The notes: a model not told the origin generated them from the sequence alone. A stretch of DNA of 64,000 nucleotides from Ascoidea rubescens DSM 1968 (GCF_001661345.1 NW_017962915.1:1288487-1352486); one strand, 5' to 3'; positions 40,681 to 51,938 are shown, counted from the stretch's first letter. Translations and numbers: made by a program.

Positions 40681-41406
40681 TTACATAAAAAAATCACTCA
40701 TCTCCAAGGATTTTTGGTTTTTAGACTTTTTATTTTGAATTATGTCTATGAGAGAATGTTTTTGTTTCTTTCTCTTTTTTTTAGTCAATGATTTTGAATC
40801 CAGGTGAATATTTTTGTCAGTGAAAGGAGCATTTTTCGAATTTTCATCAATGTTTTTGTTTGAGTTTGAATTATTGTAAACTCTAGGATCTTTTGAAGTG
40901 TTCTTGGATTTTAAAGGATTTTCTTTTATAAAATTTGTTTTTTTTTGTGAAGTTGGAGTTAGTAGGGGGATTAGAAGTTCATGATTACATAGAGTACATT
41001 TATAGGATAGGACTCTTTTTCTTGGTTTCCATTTTCCAATAATTTGATTTGACTGGACTTTTACATTTGATTCCGGTTGCTTAGTTTGTTTAGTTTGTTT
41101 AGTTTGTTTATTTTGACGGATTCTATTTTTGATTTTGGGATTTGCTTTGTCAAATTTGACTCGAATTGTGACATTCACCCCAGGTAAGTAGATATTATTG
41201 CAATTTGCACAGAATCGTAAATGTTTTGCATTTTGGCTATCTTTAAATTGTAGTTGATCTGGGAGATTGATCTTATTTGTATCGCAATAATCATAAAAAT
41301 TCTGAATGTAACTGTTTGATAGAGCAGCGTTAAAACAAATAGAATGAGAAGATGAGTATAAATAGTCAACAGAATGGTTCTTCTCTAATTTCTTTTCAGA
41401 ACTCAT
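40681..41406 (-). CDS. SNM1: RNase MRP protein subunit Snm1 (Rpr2/Rpp21-type zinc ribbon)
   Basis: Snm1 is specific to RNase MRP, the ribonucleoprotein that processes pre-rRNA and some mRNAs. The 241-residue protein starts at ATG 41404-41406. A helical N-terminus (SNSYIQNFYDYCDTNKINLP, DQLQF) leads into a first zinc knuckle FCANCNNIYLPG (about 66-77), aligned with FCSHCGCVYVPN of S. cerevisiae Snm1. A basic linker with a KQT repeat follows, then a second CTLCNH (about 137-142). The C-terminus is Lys-rich and ends in KSLEMSDFFM, like the SLESFM end of Snm1. The overall order (helix, CxxC, linker, CxxC, basic tail, short hydrophobic end) is that of Snm1 rather than Rpr2, which is shorter and lacks the long tail. 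It is somewhat longer than the yeast protein (198 aa). Confidence 0.82.
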   Translation of the reverse strand: MSSEKKLEKNHSVDYLYSSSHSICFNAALSNSYIQNFYDYCDTNKINLPDQLQFKDSQNAKHLRFCANCNNIYLPGVNVTIRVKFDKANPKIKNRIRQNKQTKQTKQTKQPESNVKVQSNQIIGKWKPRKRVLSYKCTLCNHELLIPLLTPTSQKKTNFIKENPLKSKNTSKDPRVYNNSNSNKNIDENSKNAPFTDKNIHLDSKSLTKKKRKKQKHSLIDIIQNKKSKNQKSLEMSDFFM

Positions 41407-42024
41407 TGAAATAAGTTTATTGAATATGAGTGTTTTCTAGAAATGTGAGATGGTAGCTATATTTTTGTAGAGTTGTGGGAGATGCCCAAGGTGATAATTT
41501 CAAAGAATAAACAAAAATCAGATTTTCCATCCAGTTCATTTAAGCACTGCAGGACTCTGCAGCGAAGTACATTTCGCCTTCAAACACCAGTGGATTGAAA
41601 GAGCTGAAGAATGCTAACAAATGGGTGCAATGAGTTGCAAGTCTACCTCTAGAAACAATATGATTCTGGATCTCATATCTAATAAAGTGCAAAGAATCAT
41701 ATGAGAGATCAACTGAATCATCATATTAACTCGTTCAGAAGCTTTTGGATTGTGATTATCTCACAGCAAACATTAAAACCATATAACCAATGGCTGGCGA
41801 GAAAACGATAATTCTTGGGGCTGGTTTTTGGAGATCCAAATCCAAAGTCAAGCTTCAATTCAAGAAATTAATTGAGTATCAAAACAAACAGAGCGACCAA
41901 AAATATATCGATCATTAATATTACAATTCATTATGCAGAATAGTGGGCTGTATTGCAACTGTGAGGGAATACTAGACAAAATTTCTGAACAGACTAAAGC
42001 CAGAAGAACTGAAAAAGCTAAGAG
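41407..42024. other. Spacer between SNM1 start and AIM19 end
   Basis: This 618-bp minus-strand tandem spacer has balanced composition and presumably holds the SNM1 promoter. No gene or clear motif was recognised. Confidence 0.5.
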
Positions 42025-42492
42025 CTAAGGAAAGAAAAAACGCCTGCCATGCAAAATGGCATTTCCAGCAAGAGTTGTTGCCAAAAACAAAGGCCATGGC
42101 TGTCCATAGCGAAGACCAGCAAGTGACTTCCTTCCATGAACTAGCAAATATAATGTCGACCACACAAACGTGAAACCAGCACCATTGGTCACATCTCCAT
42201 CCTGGATTATAAAGCCTGCAAGAGCAAACGCAGAACCATAGAAAATAGAACTGAAAGTTCCAACAGGTATCATGAGTTTGGTAGTAGCTTTATTCTCTTT
42301 TACTCTGTGAGAAAGAATCTTTCTGTTAATGAACGGCGTTAAGAATATGGACACAGACGAAAACCATGCTGGGTAGGGAGTGGCAGTGTACTGGTAAGCC
42401 CTTTGGAAGAGAGGGTTTTGGAAGCTAGAGGTAGCGACAGCTGTGACTGTCTCTTCTAGAGAAGAAGAACTTGGAGCAGCATCTTTCGCCAT
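42025..42492 (-). CDS. AIM19: Aim19-like mitochondrial membrane protein
   Basis: This small mitochondrial protein of the Aim19 family has an unknown molecular role; loss affects mitochondrial inheritance in S. cerevisiae. From ATG 42490-42492 it has 155 residues, matching the 157 of S. cerevisiae. In-frame ATGs lie 16 and 19 codons upstream, and a longer N-terminus cannot be excluded. The family core is clear: AYQYTATPYPAWFS (yeast has ALTRTPYPALAN), then two or three hydrophobic helices. The strongest match is DGDVTNGAGFTFVWSTLYLL with GRKSLAGLRYGQPWPLFLA, against DNDLENGAGFIATWSALYLI and GKKSFSALRYGRTWPLVLS. It ends shortly after GNAILHGRRF. The gene is divergent from the TEF pseudogene. 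Confidence 0.87.
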   Translation of the reverse strand: MAKDAAPSSSSLEETVTAVATSSFQNPLFQRAYQYTATPYPAWFSSVSIFLTPFINRKILSHRVKENKATTKLMIPVGTFSSIFYGSAFALAGFIIQDGDVTNGAGFTFVWSTLYLLVHGRKSLAGLRYGQPWPLFLATTLAGNAILHGRRFFFP

Positions 42493-43057
42493 CTTTCGAA
42501 TGTTTTGTCTGGATTGTGATAACTGAAGCAACACTCTCATCAGAGCCATGCTCAAAGTTGCTTATGAAAGGACCACAGATCTTGGGGCCTCTCCTTTCGG
42601 AAGCCATCAAGCGTAACACAAGGTACCCGCTTTGATTGGCTATTATCTGCCTTGTTTTTGTGTGTACAGTTGTGGCGAATTTGAGCCGGAATGGGAGCAG
42701 GCTTACGTTCTATCCCGCCAAATCTGCACTGCTCTGCGATGCTGGGGAGAAAGGAGTCGAACAAAGATTTGCCTTCTTGAATAAGAAATACCATCACCGG
42801 GGGTTATGCACAGTGGCATCGCTACTCATGAGCGCCTTGTCCAATCACATCGAGGGAGGTGGCTGATTCACAGCCATCGAAATATATATATTGGCTTGTT
42901 CTTCTCAGCTGTTGAGAAAGAGTTAGAAATGAAATAGCCCATAATCCACGCACTCTCAATTTATAAGGCGATTACTTCAATTGCTTGAATACACCTGATA
43001 TTATATTTTTGTCAAGCCAAACACTATTAAGAACAACTAGCACATACCGCCGTCACA
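42493..43057. promoter_or_regulatory. Divergent region AIM19 / TEF pseudogene
   Basis: This 565-bp region is relatively GC-rich in the middle (42640-42860). A TATATATAT lies at about 42882-42890, 170 bp before the EF-1alpha ATG, followed by an AC-rich leader ending GTCACAATGGG. The region looks like an intact promoter, so the broken gene may still be transcribed. Confidence 0.45.
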
Positions 43058-44401
43058 ATGGGTAGAGAAAAACAACACGTTAATGTCGTCGTTATTGGAC
43101 ATGTTGATTCTGGCAAATCAACCACCACCGGCCATTTAATTTACAAATGTGGAGGGATTGACAAGCGCACGATTGAACACTATGAGAAAGAAGCTGCTGA
43201 ATTAGACAAAAGCTCGTTCAAGTATGCATCGGTGCTAGATAAGTTAAAGGCCCAGAGAGAGAGGAATCACCATTGATATTACATTACGGAAATTCGAGAC
43301 TCCAAAATACCATGTTACTATTATGGATGCACCAGGACATTGAGATTTCATTAAGAACATGATCACAGGTGAACACTGGCTGATTGTGCTATTTTAGTTG
43401 TTTCAGCTGTCGCTGGTGAATCTGAAGCTGGTGAATCTGAAGCTGGTATATCTACAGACGGTCAAACCAGAGAACACGCTTTACTAGCATAGACCATGGG
43501 TGTTAAACAATTAATAGTTGCGGTGAACAAGGTGGATAGTGCTTACTGGAGTGAAAAAAGATTCTATCAAGTTATCAAAGAGACTTACGATTTTGTCAAG
43601 AAAGTTGGTTACAATCCTAAATCTGTAGCTTTTCTTCCAATATCTGGTTGGAATGGTGACAACATGCTTGAGTCTTCCTCAAACTCTTCATGGCATGAAG
43701 GTTGGGCTGTGGGGATTGGAAATGGTGTACTTCGTGGTAAGACGTTGGTACAAGCTATTGACTCGATTCAATTGCCAAAAAGACCAAAAAATAAACCATT
43801 ACATTTACCATTGCAAGACGTCTACACGATCGGTGGTATTGGAACTGTGCCAGTTGGTAGAGTTGAAACTGGTGTGATAAAGCCTGGTCAAGTTGTTACA
43901 TTTGCTCCTCTCGATATCACCGGTGAAGGCAAGTCAGTTGAAATGCATCACGAATCATTATCCGAGGGCCTTCCTGCTCACAATCTTGGCTTTAATGTTA
44001 AAAACGTCTCTGTCAAAGATATCACAAGAGGCTACGTGTGTGGTGATGTCAAAAATGACCCACCGAAAAGTTGTGCTTCCTTTGATGCTCAAGTTATATT
44101 GCTTAATCATCTTGGTCAAATTGGCATTGGCTACACTCCAGTGTTTGATTGCCACACTACTCATATTGCCTGCAGATTTGCTGAATTAAAAAAGAAAATT
44201 GATAGAAGAACTGGTAAAGCAGCCAAAATAAATCCAAAATTCCTCAGAAATAATGAAAGTGTTATTGTTAAATTAGTTCCAATCAAACCAATGTGTGTTG
44301 AGAGCTTCAACGAGTATCCACCATTAGGCCGATTTACTATCAGAGATATGAAACAAACTGTTGCTGCTGGTGTTATTAAAAGTGTTGAAAAGATTAAATA
44401 A
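43058..44401 (+). pseudogene. TEF1: Broken translation elongation factor EF-1alpha gene copy
   Basis: This is an EF-1alpha homologue with several inactivating changes. Codons 1-70 are intact and include the P-loop [15 protein letters not shown] frameshift follows in an AG run (43254-43264), and the TIMDAPGH motif is then followed by a TGA (43341-43343) where the family has Arg. One base is missing near 43371-43380. A 15-base unit encoding GESEA is duplicated at about 43412-43445, and TAG (43490-43492) interrupts the HALLA-x-TMGVKQLI stretch. From 43496 the remaining 301 codons are open and keep VAVNKVDS (G4 motif), [38 protein letters not shown] and the end KSVEKIK. The usual Lys-rich tail of about 15 residues is missing. 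Many substitutions besides the lesions show an old copy; the functional gene must lie elsewhere. Confidence 0.9.
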
Positions 44402-44839
44402 TACGTTTGAGTAAAACATATATATCGCTAATTCTTCTAATTCATGAATATAATAAAGTGTTGGAATCACTTTGTGAATTGTGGCGGTGTTCTCGATTTG
44501 GCAAGATTTTCACACTCGCTAAATACTATCCACACTTCATACCCAAACGGAATCCAATTCAGTAATTGGCATGGTGTTAATTACTGTGCCACATCACATT
44601 TAAAACATGCGTTTATCACGTGTAACACGTGTATTTTACTGGGGTTTATCACCTTCATACTGTTTATCTTCAGCTGATCTACCGAAGGATACCACCATCA
44701 ATAACCTCTTCTCTATCGTTGCCTTTGGAGTGCTACATTCTAAGATACTCACTTACCACCAATAAATTGCTTTTAATTCTTATTTATTTTTCAAATTTAC
44801 TTTTCAAATTTTGACTTTTCTCTTGTTGTTTTCTCGAGT
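44402..44839. other. Spacer TEF pseudogene / SDS3
   Basis: This 438-bp tandem spacer begins with AT-rich 3' sequence and becomes T-rich towards the SDS3 micro-exon. CACGTG-like GTGTAACACGTGT lies at about 44619-44631. No gene was recognised. Confidence 0.45.
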
Positions 44840-46900
44840 ATGGATAGTATGTTTTTTTCTTCGTGTTTTCTCACTCATACTCAGATATTTCCATCTCCTT
44901 TTCCTATCTCTGAGTGAAAATATTACCATTTAACTTCTTTCATTAAATGGCCTGCTTAAGTTTATTACTATTTAGGCACTTTGAAACTAACATTTTGTTC
45001 TTCCACTTTTTTGTCATTACTTTTGGGTATTTTTGCTTTAGATTATGAAGTACACATTAAACCAAATGGCAACAGCATTGTCAGCACTAATTCTCTTGCG
45101 AATCCTTCAAGTTTCACTGAATCTTATTCAGTGTTAAGATCAAATATAATACCTCCAATTTGTGATGATCATAGCACTGAGTATGAACACTTCACTTCCA
45201 CTCAGCAAAATGATTTGGCTAATTTTGCATCAATTACCGAATCTCATTCCCATATTCCAGTAACCAACAACAATTATAACAATATGAATTTGATGAGCAT
45301 CAATTCCATGAATAATATCAATGCTATGAATAATATCAATGCTATGAATAATATCAATGCCATGAATAATATCAATAATATCAATAATATGAACTCCCTT
45401 TCTAGTAGCAAAAAAGAGAAACGAAGGAACGCAATTTTAAACCGTTTAAATAAATTGAATGAAGATTTAAATTTAAATAAAGAGGTCATTTATCATCGAA
45501 ATTATCAGATTTTGCAAAACGATATTTCTGATTTGCATAATAATACCAATCCAACTTTGATTTCAAATTACAAAAATCTAAAAGAAATTCGAGATTATGA
45601 ACTAATCAGATTGAAATTATTTGAAAATTATCAGATTGAAAAAATCTTTAAAAATTTTAAAACTGAAATTAACCAAATTAATAATGATTATAACAAGTAC
45701 ATTTTAATTTTAAAAGAAAAATTATACGAAAAATTAACCAATGATATAAGTAACTTGAAAAATGAAAAGATTTATAAAGATTTTTCAAATAAATCTCACT
45801 ATTCAAGTAATCTTAATCTTGATAACGACTTGATTGCTTTCAAAAATTCCAATCATTACAGAACAAAATATAGAGTAAATAAAAAAGCCGACAAATCTGA
45901 CTCAAAAAATCGTGGCAATAAATCTTCAAATGAGGAAGATAAAGACGATATTGACAATTTCAACAGCTTTAATATATCAAATATTGAAAAAGACCACTAC
46001 TACCCTATGATAAGAAGATCCACTCGTCGTACAAGAAATAGCAATAATAATGGCCACAGTCATATGAACAATATCAATTCAAGCAACATCAACTCTAATA
46101 ACCAGCACAATGATAACAGTTACAATTTCGGCTATAATAACAATTATAATTCTCCATTTCATAACGGATATGACAGTACTACGAATGAAGATTCTAATCT
46201 CAGTGGTAATGAAAGTGGGCATAATACAACATCTAGAAAAAGAAGGAGACTTTTTTTTGGAAATGGAAACAATAGTTCAAAAGATAATAACCTTGATGGA
46301 AGCAGTAATGGATATTTTAATAGTGGAAACAACTCTTCAAGAGGAAGCAATAATAACAACAACAACAATAACAATAACAATAACAACATTAATAGCAACA
46401 GTAACGGAAAATTTTATTCAAACCAGATATCCCCTGATGACGATTTATTCAGTGATACTGTCTTGTCAGAAATATTGTTTGGTAAAGATTTTGCTAACCT
46501 GCTGAATAATAATGGGAATCCCAATCATAACAACAATGGTAATAATAACAATCATAATGCCAGCTCCAATAGTAAAAATAATCATGGATCTAGTAATAGC
46601 AAGAACTCTAATAGCAAAAAAAGTGAAATGAAAAAACCAAGCGATGGATTAACATCTCTAACGCAAGAAGAGTTGAATGAAGATTTAAGTATTCTTCGAT
46701 CTGCAATGGCTTCAAATGATAATAACAACGCTAATAATACTGTGAACAACAGCAATAATCTTGCTAATGGAAACACGTCTAGTTTTTCCAACCTCTCTAA
46801 TTTTTCAAATATCCCTAACATTTCCAACATGGTGGGGTTTTATAATAATAGCAGTGGCAATCAAACCAACAATTACAATCTTAGTAATAATTCCAGATAG
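44840..46900 (+). CDS. SDS3: Sds3-like subunit of the Rpd3L histone deacetylase complex, spliced
   Basis: Sds3 is a structural subunit needed for integrity and activity of the Rpd3L deacetylase complex. The long frame at 44981-46900 has no ATG for its first 101 codons. A 7-base exon ATGGATA (44840-44846) plus an intron (44847-45041) gives an in-phase start, MDNYEVHIKPN, and a 621-residue protein. Residues about 125-240 form the helical Sds3 domain (KKEKRRNAILNRLNK; NLKEIRDYELIRLKLFENYQ), matching RDLEEERDLELVRLRLFEEY of yeast. Further matches are RRSTRRTRN, the SEILFGKDF segment (yeast YAFLFGEKN) and LTSLTQEELNEDLSILRSAM (yeast LQSLKPDEVTEDISLIREL). Asn-rich runs and an 18-bp repeat encoding NNINAM (45308-45375) expand it to nearly twice the yeast length (327 aa). 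Confidence 0.85.
44847..45041 (+). other. Intron in SDS3 after a 7-nt first exon
   Basis: Donor GTATGT at 44847-44852, branch ACTAAC at 44986-44991, T-rich tract, and acceptor TTTAG ending at 45041; phase 1. The 195-nt intron explains why the upstream part of the open frame lacks an ATG. Confidence 0.75.
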
Positions 46901-47367
46901 AGAAGGTGAATCAAATAATACAATGCAATATATTCGATGAAGCATTTATCCAACGAAGATAAGACACCTCTTCCCACTCAAATCCAGTATAGTAGTGGTG
47001 TAGTTTGAAGTTGTATATATATTTGGCCCAGAGCGGTGGGAAGGGGGGGGGCGACTCCCTTCTTGGGGGTCTATGGTTCCGTTCTTAGTAAGCCGCCAGA
47101 CCTCCTAACGCAAGGGTCCTTGGAGGACCGCTGTTACTTTCGCTGGTTATGTGGCGACTTATTTTCGTAGAGAGTAGCTAGAAAAATTCACTGGAAATTT
47201 AGGGAGAGATCAACAAAGTGTTTGAAATAGATAAATTATCATCTTAGGTTGCCTTCCAGAATAAAATCGTTCAGTTGCGCAATTAATTAAATAAACCATT
47301 TTACATTTATTTCAATTTGTTGTTTTTGGCATATATCAGTTTTTATTTTTATCGGTTATAGTTAAAA
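46901..47367. other. Spacer SDS3 / SHP1 with a GC-rich structured patch
   Basis: This 467-bp tandem spacer has a TATATATAT at about 47013-47021 followed by a GC-rich block (47031-47160) that stands out from the AT-rich surroundings (separate entry). The remainder is AT-rich and leads into the SHP1 start. Confidence 0.5.
47031..47133 (+). ncRNA. Candidate structured RNA (tentative)
   Basis: This GC-rich block has nested complementarity. AGCGGT (47032-47037) can pair with ACCGCT (47127-47132) as a closing stem. Inside, GAAGGG pairs with CCCTTC across the G-run, CCTCC (47101-47105) with GGAGG (47122-47126), and alternatively GGTCC/GGACC. A TATA-like run sits about 15 bp upstream. Together these suggest a folded transcript, but no known RNA family (tRNA, RNase P/MRP, SRP, U snRNA) was recognised, and the orientation is a guess. 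A mitochondrial-type GC cluster inserted in the nucleus is another reading. Confidence 0.2.
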
Positions 47368-48561
47368 ATGAGTTTTCGTGGTTTCAACAATCCAAATAGA
47401 AACCCCAACAAGAGAGGAAACAATCAAGGGTCAAATGAAAACAATAACGTTAGAACATTATCAGATTTAAATAGTGGGGATGACTTTGCTGATGACGATA
47501 AAGATACTAATTTTTTCACTGGAGGAGAAAAGTCAGGGCTACAAGTTCAAGACAATTCCAACAGAGACAGCAGAAATGAACAAATTCGAAATATATTAGA
47601 AAAGTTAACTCAAAGAGCCAGAGAGGATAGTAATAAAGAAGATGTTGAAACAGGATTATCCAATTTAAGTGGCAATAATAAGTTTAGTGGTAGAGGATTT
47701 AGATTAGGTACGGAAAATATTGATAGTGAAATAATTCCAGATCCCAACCAAAGAGAAGAAAGTGAAGTTAAAAGCGAGGAGGAAGAAGAGGAAGAGGAGG
47801 AAGACATTTATAATGCCAATTTAATTATCTGGAAAGATGGATTTACAATTGATGAGACGTTTTACTCGTTTGAAAATGAAGAGAATCAAGATCATATTGC
47901 CAAATTGTCAATCGGGTTTGTTCCGGCCAAACTATTTCCGGATTTGAAATATAATCAAAAGATTAACATTGAGCTAATTAAAAGGGAAGATGAAAAATAT
48001 GATGCATATAAACTGAAGATGTATTTGGAAAAAATAAACGAGAAAAAGGAAGAATCTAAAAAAGGAAGCAATACCAAGAAGACTCCGAAATTTTATGGTA
48101 CAGGACATCGATTGGGTTCAGTCATTCCCAATATAAATCATGGTGAGGTTAGTCAAGATGTTGAAGAAAGTAGTCGAAGTGATAATAGTAATAAGAATGT
48201 TGCTACACAGGAGACAAAAAAAGAGCAGGAAAAAGGAAAAGGAAAGGAAAAAGAAAAAGAAAAAAGTGAAGGAGATACAACGGTTATGATCAGATTTGCA
48301 GACCGAAGAAATTTGAAGGTAAGAGTTTTCAAACATCAATCAATTGATCAGATTTTTAAATTTGTCGATGAGAAGATATATGAGAATAATAGTTATGGCA
48401 ATAATCACGAAGGTCAAGAGTTTGAAAATAGCAACGATATATTCAGAGAATGGTTTTTATGCTTTACTTATCCACTAAAAGAGATTGAGTATGATCCCAA
48501 AGTAACAATTGAGGAGGCAGGATTAGCGAATTCAGTTGTGATTCAAAGATGGAAAAAGTAA
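47368..48561 (+). CDS. SHP1: Shp1/p47-type Cdc48 cofactor (SEP + UBX)
   Basis: This adaptor of the AAA ATPase Cdc48/p97 also regulates protein phosphatase 1 in yeast. The 397-residue protein starts at ATG 47368. Residues 28-60 contain the conserved LSDLNSGDDF and FFTGGEKSGLQV (yeast FAGGETSGLEV). A first FSGRGFRLG box (about 107-115) precedes a poly-Glu tract (about 138-146). The SEP domain follows (about 148-215: LIIWKDGFTIDETFYSFENE ... FVPAKLFPDL). A second FYGTGHRLGS box (about 239-248) lies before a Lys/Glu linker, and the UBX domain forms the C-terminus (about 299-397: TTVMIRFADRR ... FTYPLKEI ... NSVVIQRWKK). The N-terminal ubiquitin-binding UBA domain of yeast Shp1 is not present; the first 30 residues are Asn/Arg-rich instead. 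Confidence 0.9.
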   Translation: MSFRGFNNPNRNPNKRGNNQGSNENNNVRTLSDLNSGDDFADDDKDTNFFTGGEKSGLQVQDNSNRDSRNEQIRNILEKLTQRAREDSNKEDVETGLSNLSGNNKFSGRGFRLGTENIDSEIIPDPNQREESEVKSEEEEEEEEEDIYNANLIIWKDGFTIDETFYSFENEENQDHIAKLSIGFVPAKLFPDLKYNQKINIELIKREDEKYDAYKLKMYLEKINEKKEESKKGSNTKKTPKFYGTGHRLGSVIPNINHGEVSQDVEESSRSDNSNKNVATQETKKEQEKGKGKEKEKEKSEGDTTVMIRFADRRNLKVRVFKHQSIDQIFKFVDEKIYENNSYGNNHEGQEFENSNDIFREWFLCFTYPLKEIEYDPKVTIEEAGLANSVVIQRWKK

Positions 48562-48949
48562 GACTAAGTACACTTTATTGATGTGCTATATTAATTGACA
48601 TGTTACATTATTTGATGAATATGACAATTGCGTATACAGATAATTAATACTCGAGGTTCCTTTAATGGCCACATGACGGCTGGCCAAGTAGTAAGCAGCA
48701 TTAATATAAGAGACATGAAAGAAACAGTTATTAATGAGAAACATAAAACTAGATAAATGAAAACAAAACACCAAAATAATATAAACTAACAGATATGTAA
48801 AGAAAGTAATAAGAAAAAAAACACAAAACTAGATAAGGATCATTATAATAGATGATTTCATTACAGTGAATTTAAAGACCAATTGTGATTCCCAGCAATA
48901 CAGACGTAACACCACAACCATCAACAGAGCATCTGAAGCATTTCAAGAT
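48562..48949. other. Convergent spacer SHP1 / histone H4
   Basis: This AT-rich 388-bp spacer shared by two 3' ends shows no gene or RNA. Confidence 0.55.
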
Positions 48950-49978
<1,029 letters not shown>

Positions 49979-50664
49979 ATTTGTTTAATTATTTGAGCAA
50001 TTTGCTTTTTTTTTTCTGCCGGATTCATTTGGGTTTTAATGATAATTGTTTTACACTAGTTTTTTATATATCTTATATGTCTTAATTTATTTTATATCCT
50101 TACGTTATTCTAATTTATTTGTATATTACTTTTCACTCTTGGATGTAAGTTGCTCCTTTTTTTCGCTGTGCCTCTCTCAATTGGTTCCATTTGTGTTGCA
50201 TCCCACTCTTCTCTTTAGTGTTCTTTTTAGGCTGCAAAAGTAAGACTGTTGTGAACCATCGTTTTGTATAGCAAAAAGACATATTTCTTCATCAGATTGT
50301 CTCAAAATATTGTCTAGAATTTGCTTTCATACGCAATAAGTTTATTTACTGAGCAGTGAAAGGGTTTCATTACCCAAATCAACATATCCACATATCCAAA
50401 TATCCAAATATCTCCTTATTTTCAAGGTTTCATATCACAAGACCCATTTCCTTTCTTGCTGTTATCTTTCGCTCCAGCGATTATTCCTCTAGAATACATC
50501 TAAATAAATTCAATATTTATACCAGCTTTTTCAAAAAAAAAAAAATAATAATAAAATTCACAATATCATATTTCAAGCGAATTTTATTGAAAATTTTCAT
50601 CATCCAAAGTACAAGTTATTGATTAAATTAATTTCCAAAACCTATTGAATCCACTAGATCAAAA
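49979..50664. other. Spacer histone H3 / SIW14
   Basis: This 686-bp tandem spacer has a T-rich H3 3' region. A short tandem repeat of ATATCCA(A/C) lies at about 50386-50411, and an A-rich leader precedes the SIW14 start. No gene was recognised. Confidence 0.5.
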
Positions 50665-51831
50665 ATGCTTAATAAACCAAAAGATGTCGGTTTTATTGAT
50701 CACAGTCCAATTCTGAGTGCAAAAATAAAACAGTTGAATAATTATATACTACCCGATAATAATATCCACACTGCTCAAGACACCATAGCGAATTTTGATA
50801 ATAACCAGAATAGATATTCAATATTTCACCAAAAGGAAAAACAACCTGATATAAATCCCAAATACAACCCCAATCTAATAACCCTAAATGATGACTTTAC
50901 TAAATTAAGCTTACATGACGATCTCATCCCAAATGCTAATCTTGAAAATACACCTGAGAGTATCACTAAACATGACAGTTTTTACAACACTACACCCAAA
51001 CTTTTGGACAATAACCATCGTCTTGATACTAATACTAATACTAATACTAATGCTGTCGTTAACAGTCAACTTGATCACAATCAACTTGATCACAATGATT
51101 TTTCTCATCAAAATGTCGAAAAAGACGATTATCTGGATTATATTAACTACAAAAAGAACTTTCAATACCAACTCAATAACAAAAAACGAAAAAATATAAT
51201 TTACTTGAAAAAAACAATTCAATTATATGAAAATGAAAAGGCTAAAAAGTTGAGGAAAAAATTGAACCCTGATTTATCCATAGATGATAATACCAATACT
51301 AATTTCAAAATCTTTCTCACTCCAAAAATAATATTGCAGCCGCCAGAAAATTTTTCTCCTGTTATTGGCAAAATTTACAGATCATCATTTCCACGGATCG
51401 AAAACTTTGATTTTTTGAAAAAATTAAATCTCAAATCAATCTTGGTTTTAATCCCAGAGATATATCCAATGGAAAATCTAGTCTTTCTAAATAATCAAAA
51501 CATCAATTTTTTTCAAATTGGTATGCCTGGAAACAAAGAACCTTTTGTCAATATTGAACAAGATATTATAACCAAGGCCTTGGAGATTGCTATCAATCCA
51601 GATAACCACCCTTTGTTGATCCATTGTAATAGAGGAAAACATAGAACTGGTTGCTTGGTTGGTTGCATAAGGAGACTACAAAAATGGAGCCTCACAATGA
51701 TCTTTGACGAGTATAGAAGATTTGCTGCTCCAAAAGTGAGACCTCTCGACCAGCAGTTTATCGAGTTATACAATGAGAATAAAATCGTTTTGATTGCAAA
51801 ACAAAACAACTGGTTGCCTTTGGCTTGGTGA
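50665..51831 (+). CDS. SIW14: Siw14-like PFA-DSP phosphatase (inositol pyrophosphatase)
   Basis: This atypical dual-specificity phosphatase belongs to the plant-and-fungal group; S. cerevisiae Siw14 removes the 5-beta-phosphate of inositol pyrophosphates. The 388-residue protein has a low-complexity Asn/Asp-rich N-terminus (1-200) with NT and QLDHN repeats and a basic helix (about 180-195). The catalytic domain (about 215-385) starts with PPENFSPVIGKIYRSSFPRI, the typical opening of the group. The active site HCNRGKHRTG starts at His320, with nucleophile Cys321 and Arg327. FDEYRRFAAPKVRPLDQQFI follows. Its length exceeds yeast Siw14 (281 aa) because of the N-terminus. The Oca proteins are relatives lacking some of these features; the intact P-loop supports an active enzyme. 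Confidence 0.9.
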   Translation: MLNKPKDVGFIDHSPILSAKIKQLNNYILPDNNIHTAQDTIANFDNNQNRYSIFHQKEKQPDINPKYNPNLITLNDDFTKLSLHDDLIPNANLENTPESITKHDSFYNTTPKLLDNNHRLDTNTNTNTNAVVNSQLDHNQLDHNDFSHQNVEKDDYLDYINYKKNFQYQLNNKKRKNIIYLKKTIQLYENEKAKKLRKKLNPDLSIDDNTNTNFKIFLTPKIILQPPENFSPVIGKIYRSSFPRIENFDFLKKLNLKSILVLIPEIYPMENLVFLNNQNINFFQIGMPGNKEPFVNIEQDIITKALEIAINPDNHPLLIHCNRGKHRTGCLVGCIRRLQKWSLTMIFDEYRRFAAPKVRPLDQQFIELYNENKIVLIAKQNNWLPLAW

Positions 51832-51938
51832 TGCTATCCACTGCCACAATCTCCAATCGCATTAATTTAAATTCTTTTGTCATTACTCATATTTTTTATG
51901 TACAGTATGTATTAACAACTGATATTTACAATTGGTAT

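Noticed and set aside
42552-42866. Open frames on both strands upstream of the TEF pseudogene
   Set aside because: They overlap each other in a divergent promoter of balanced composition and show no domain.
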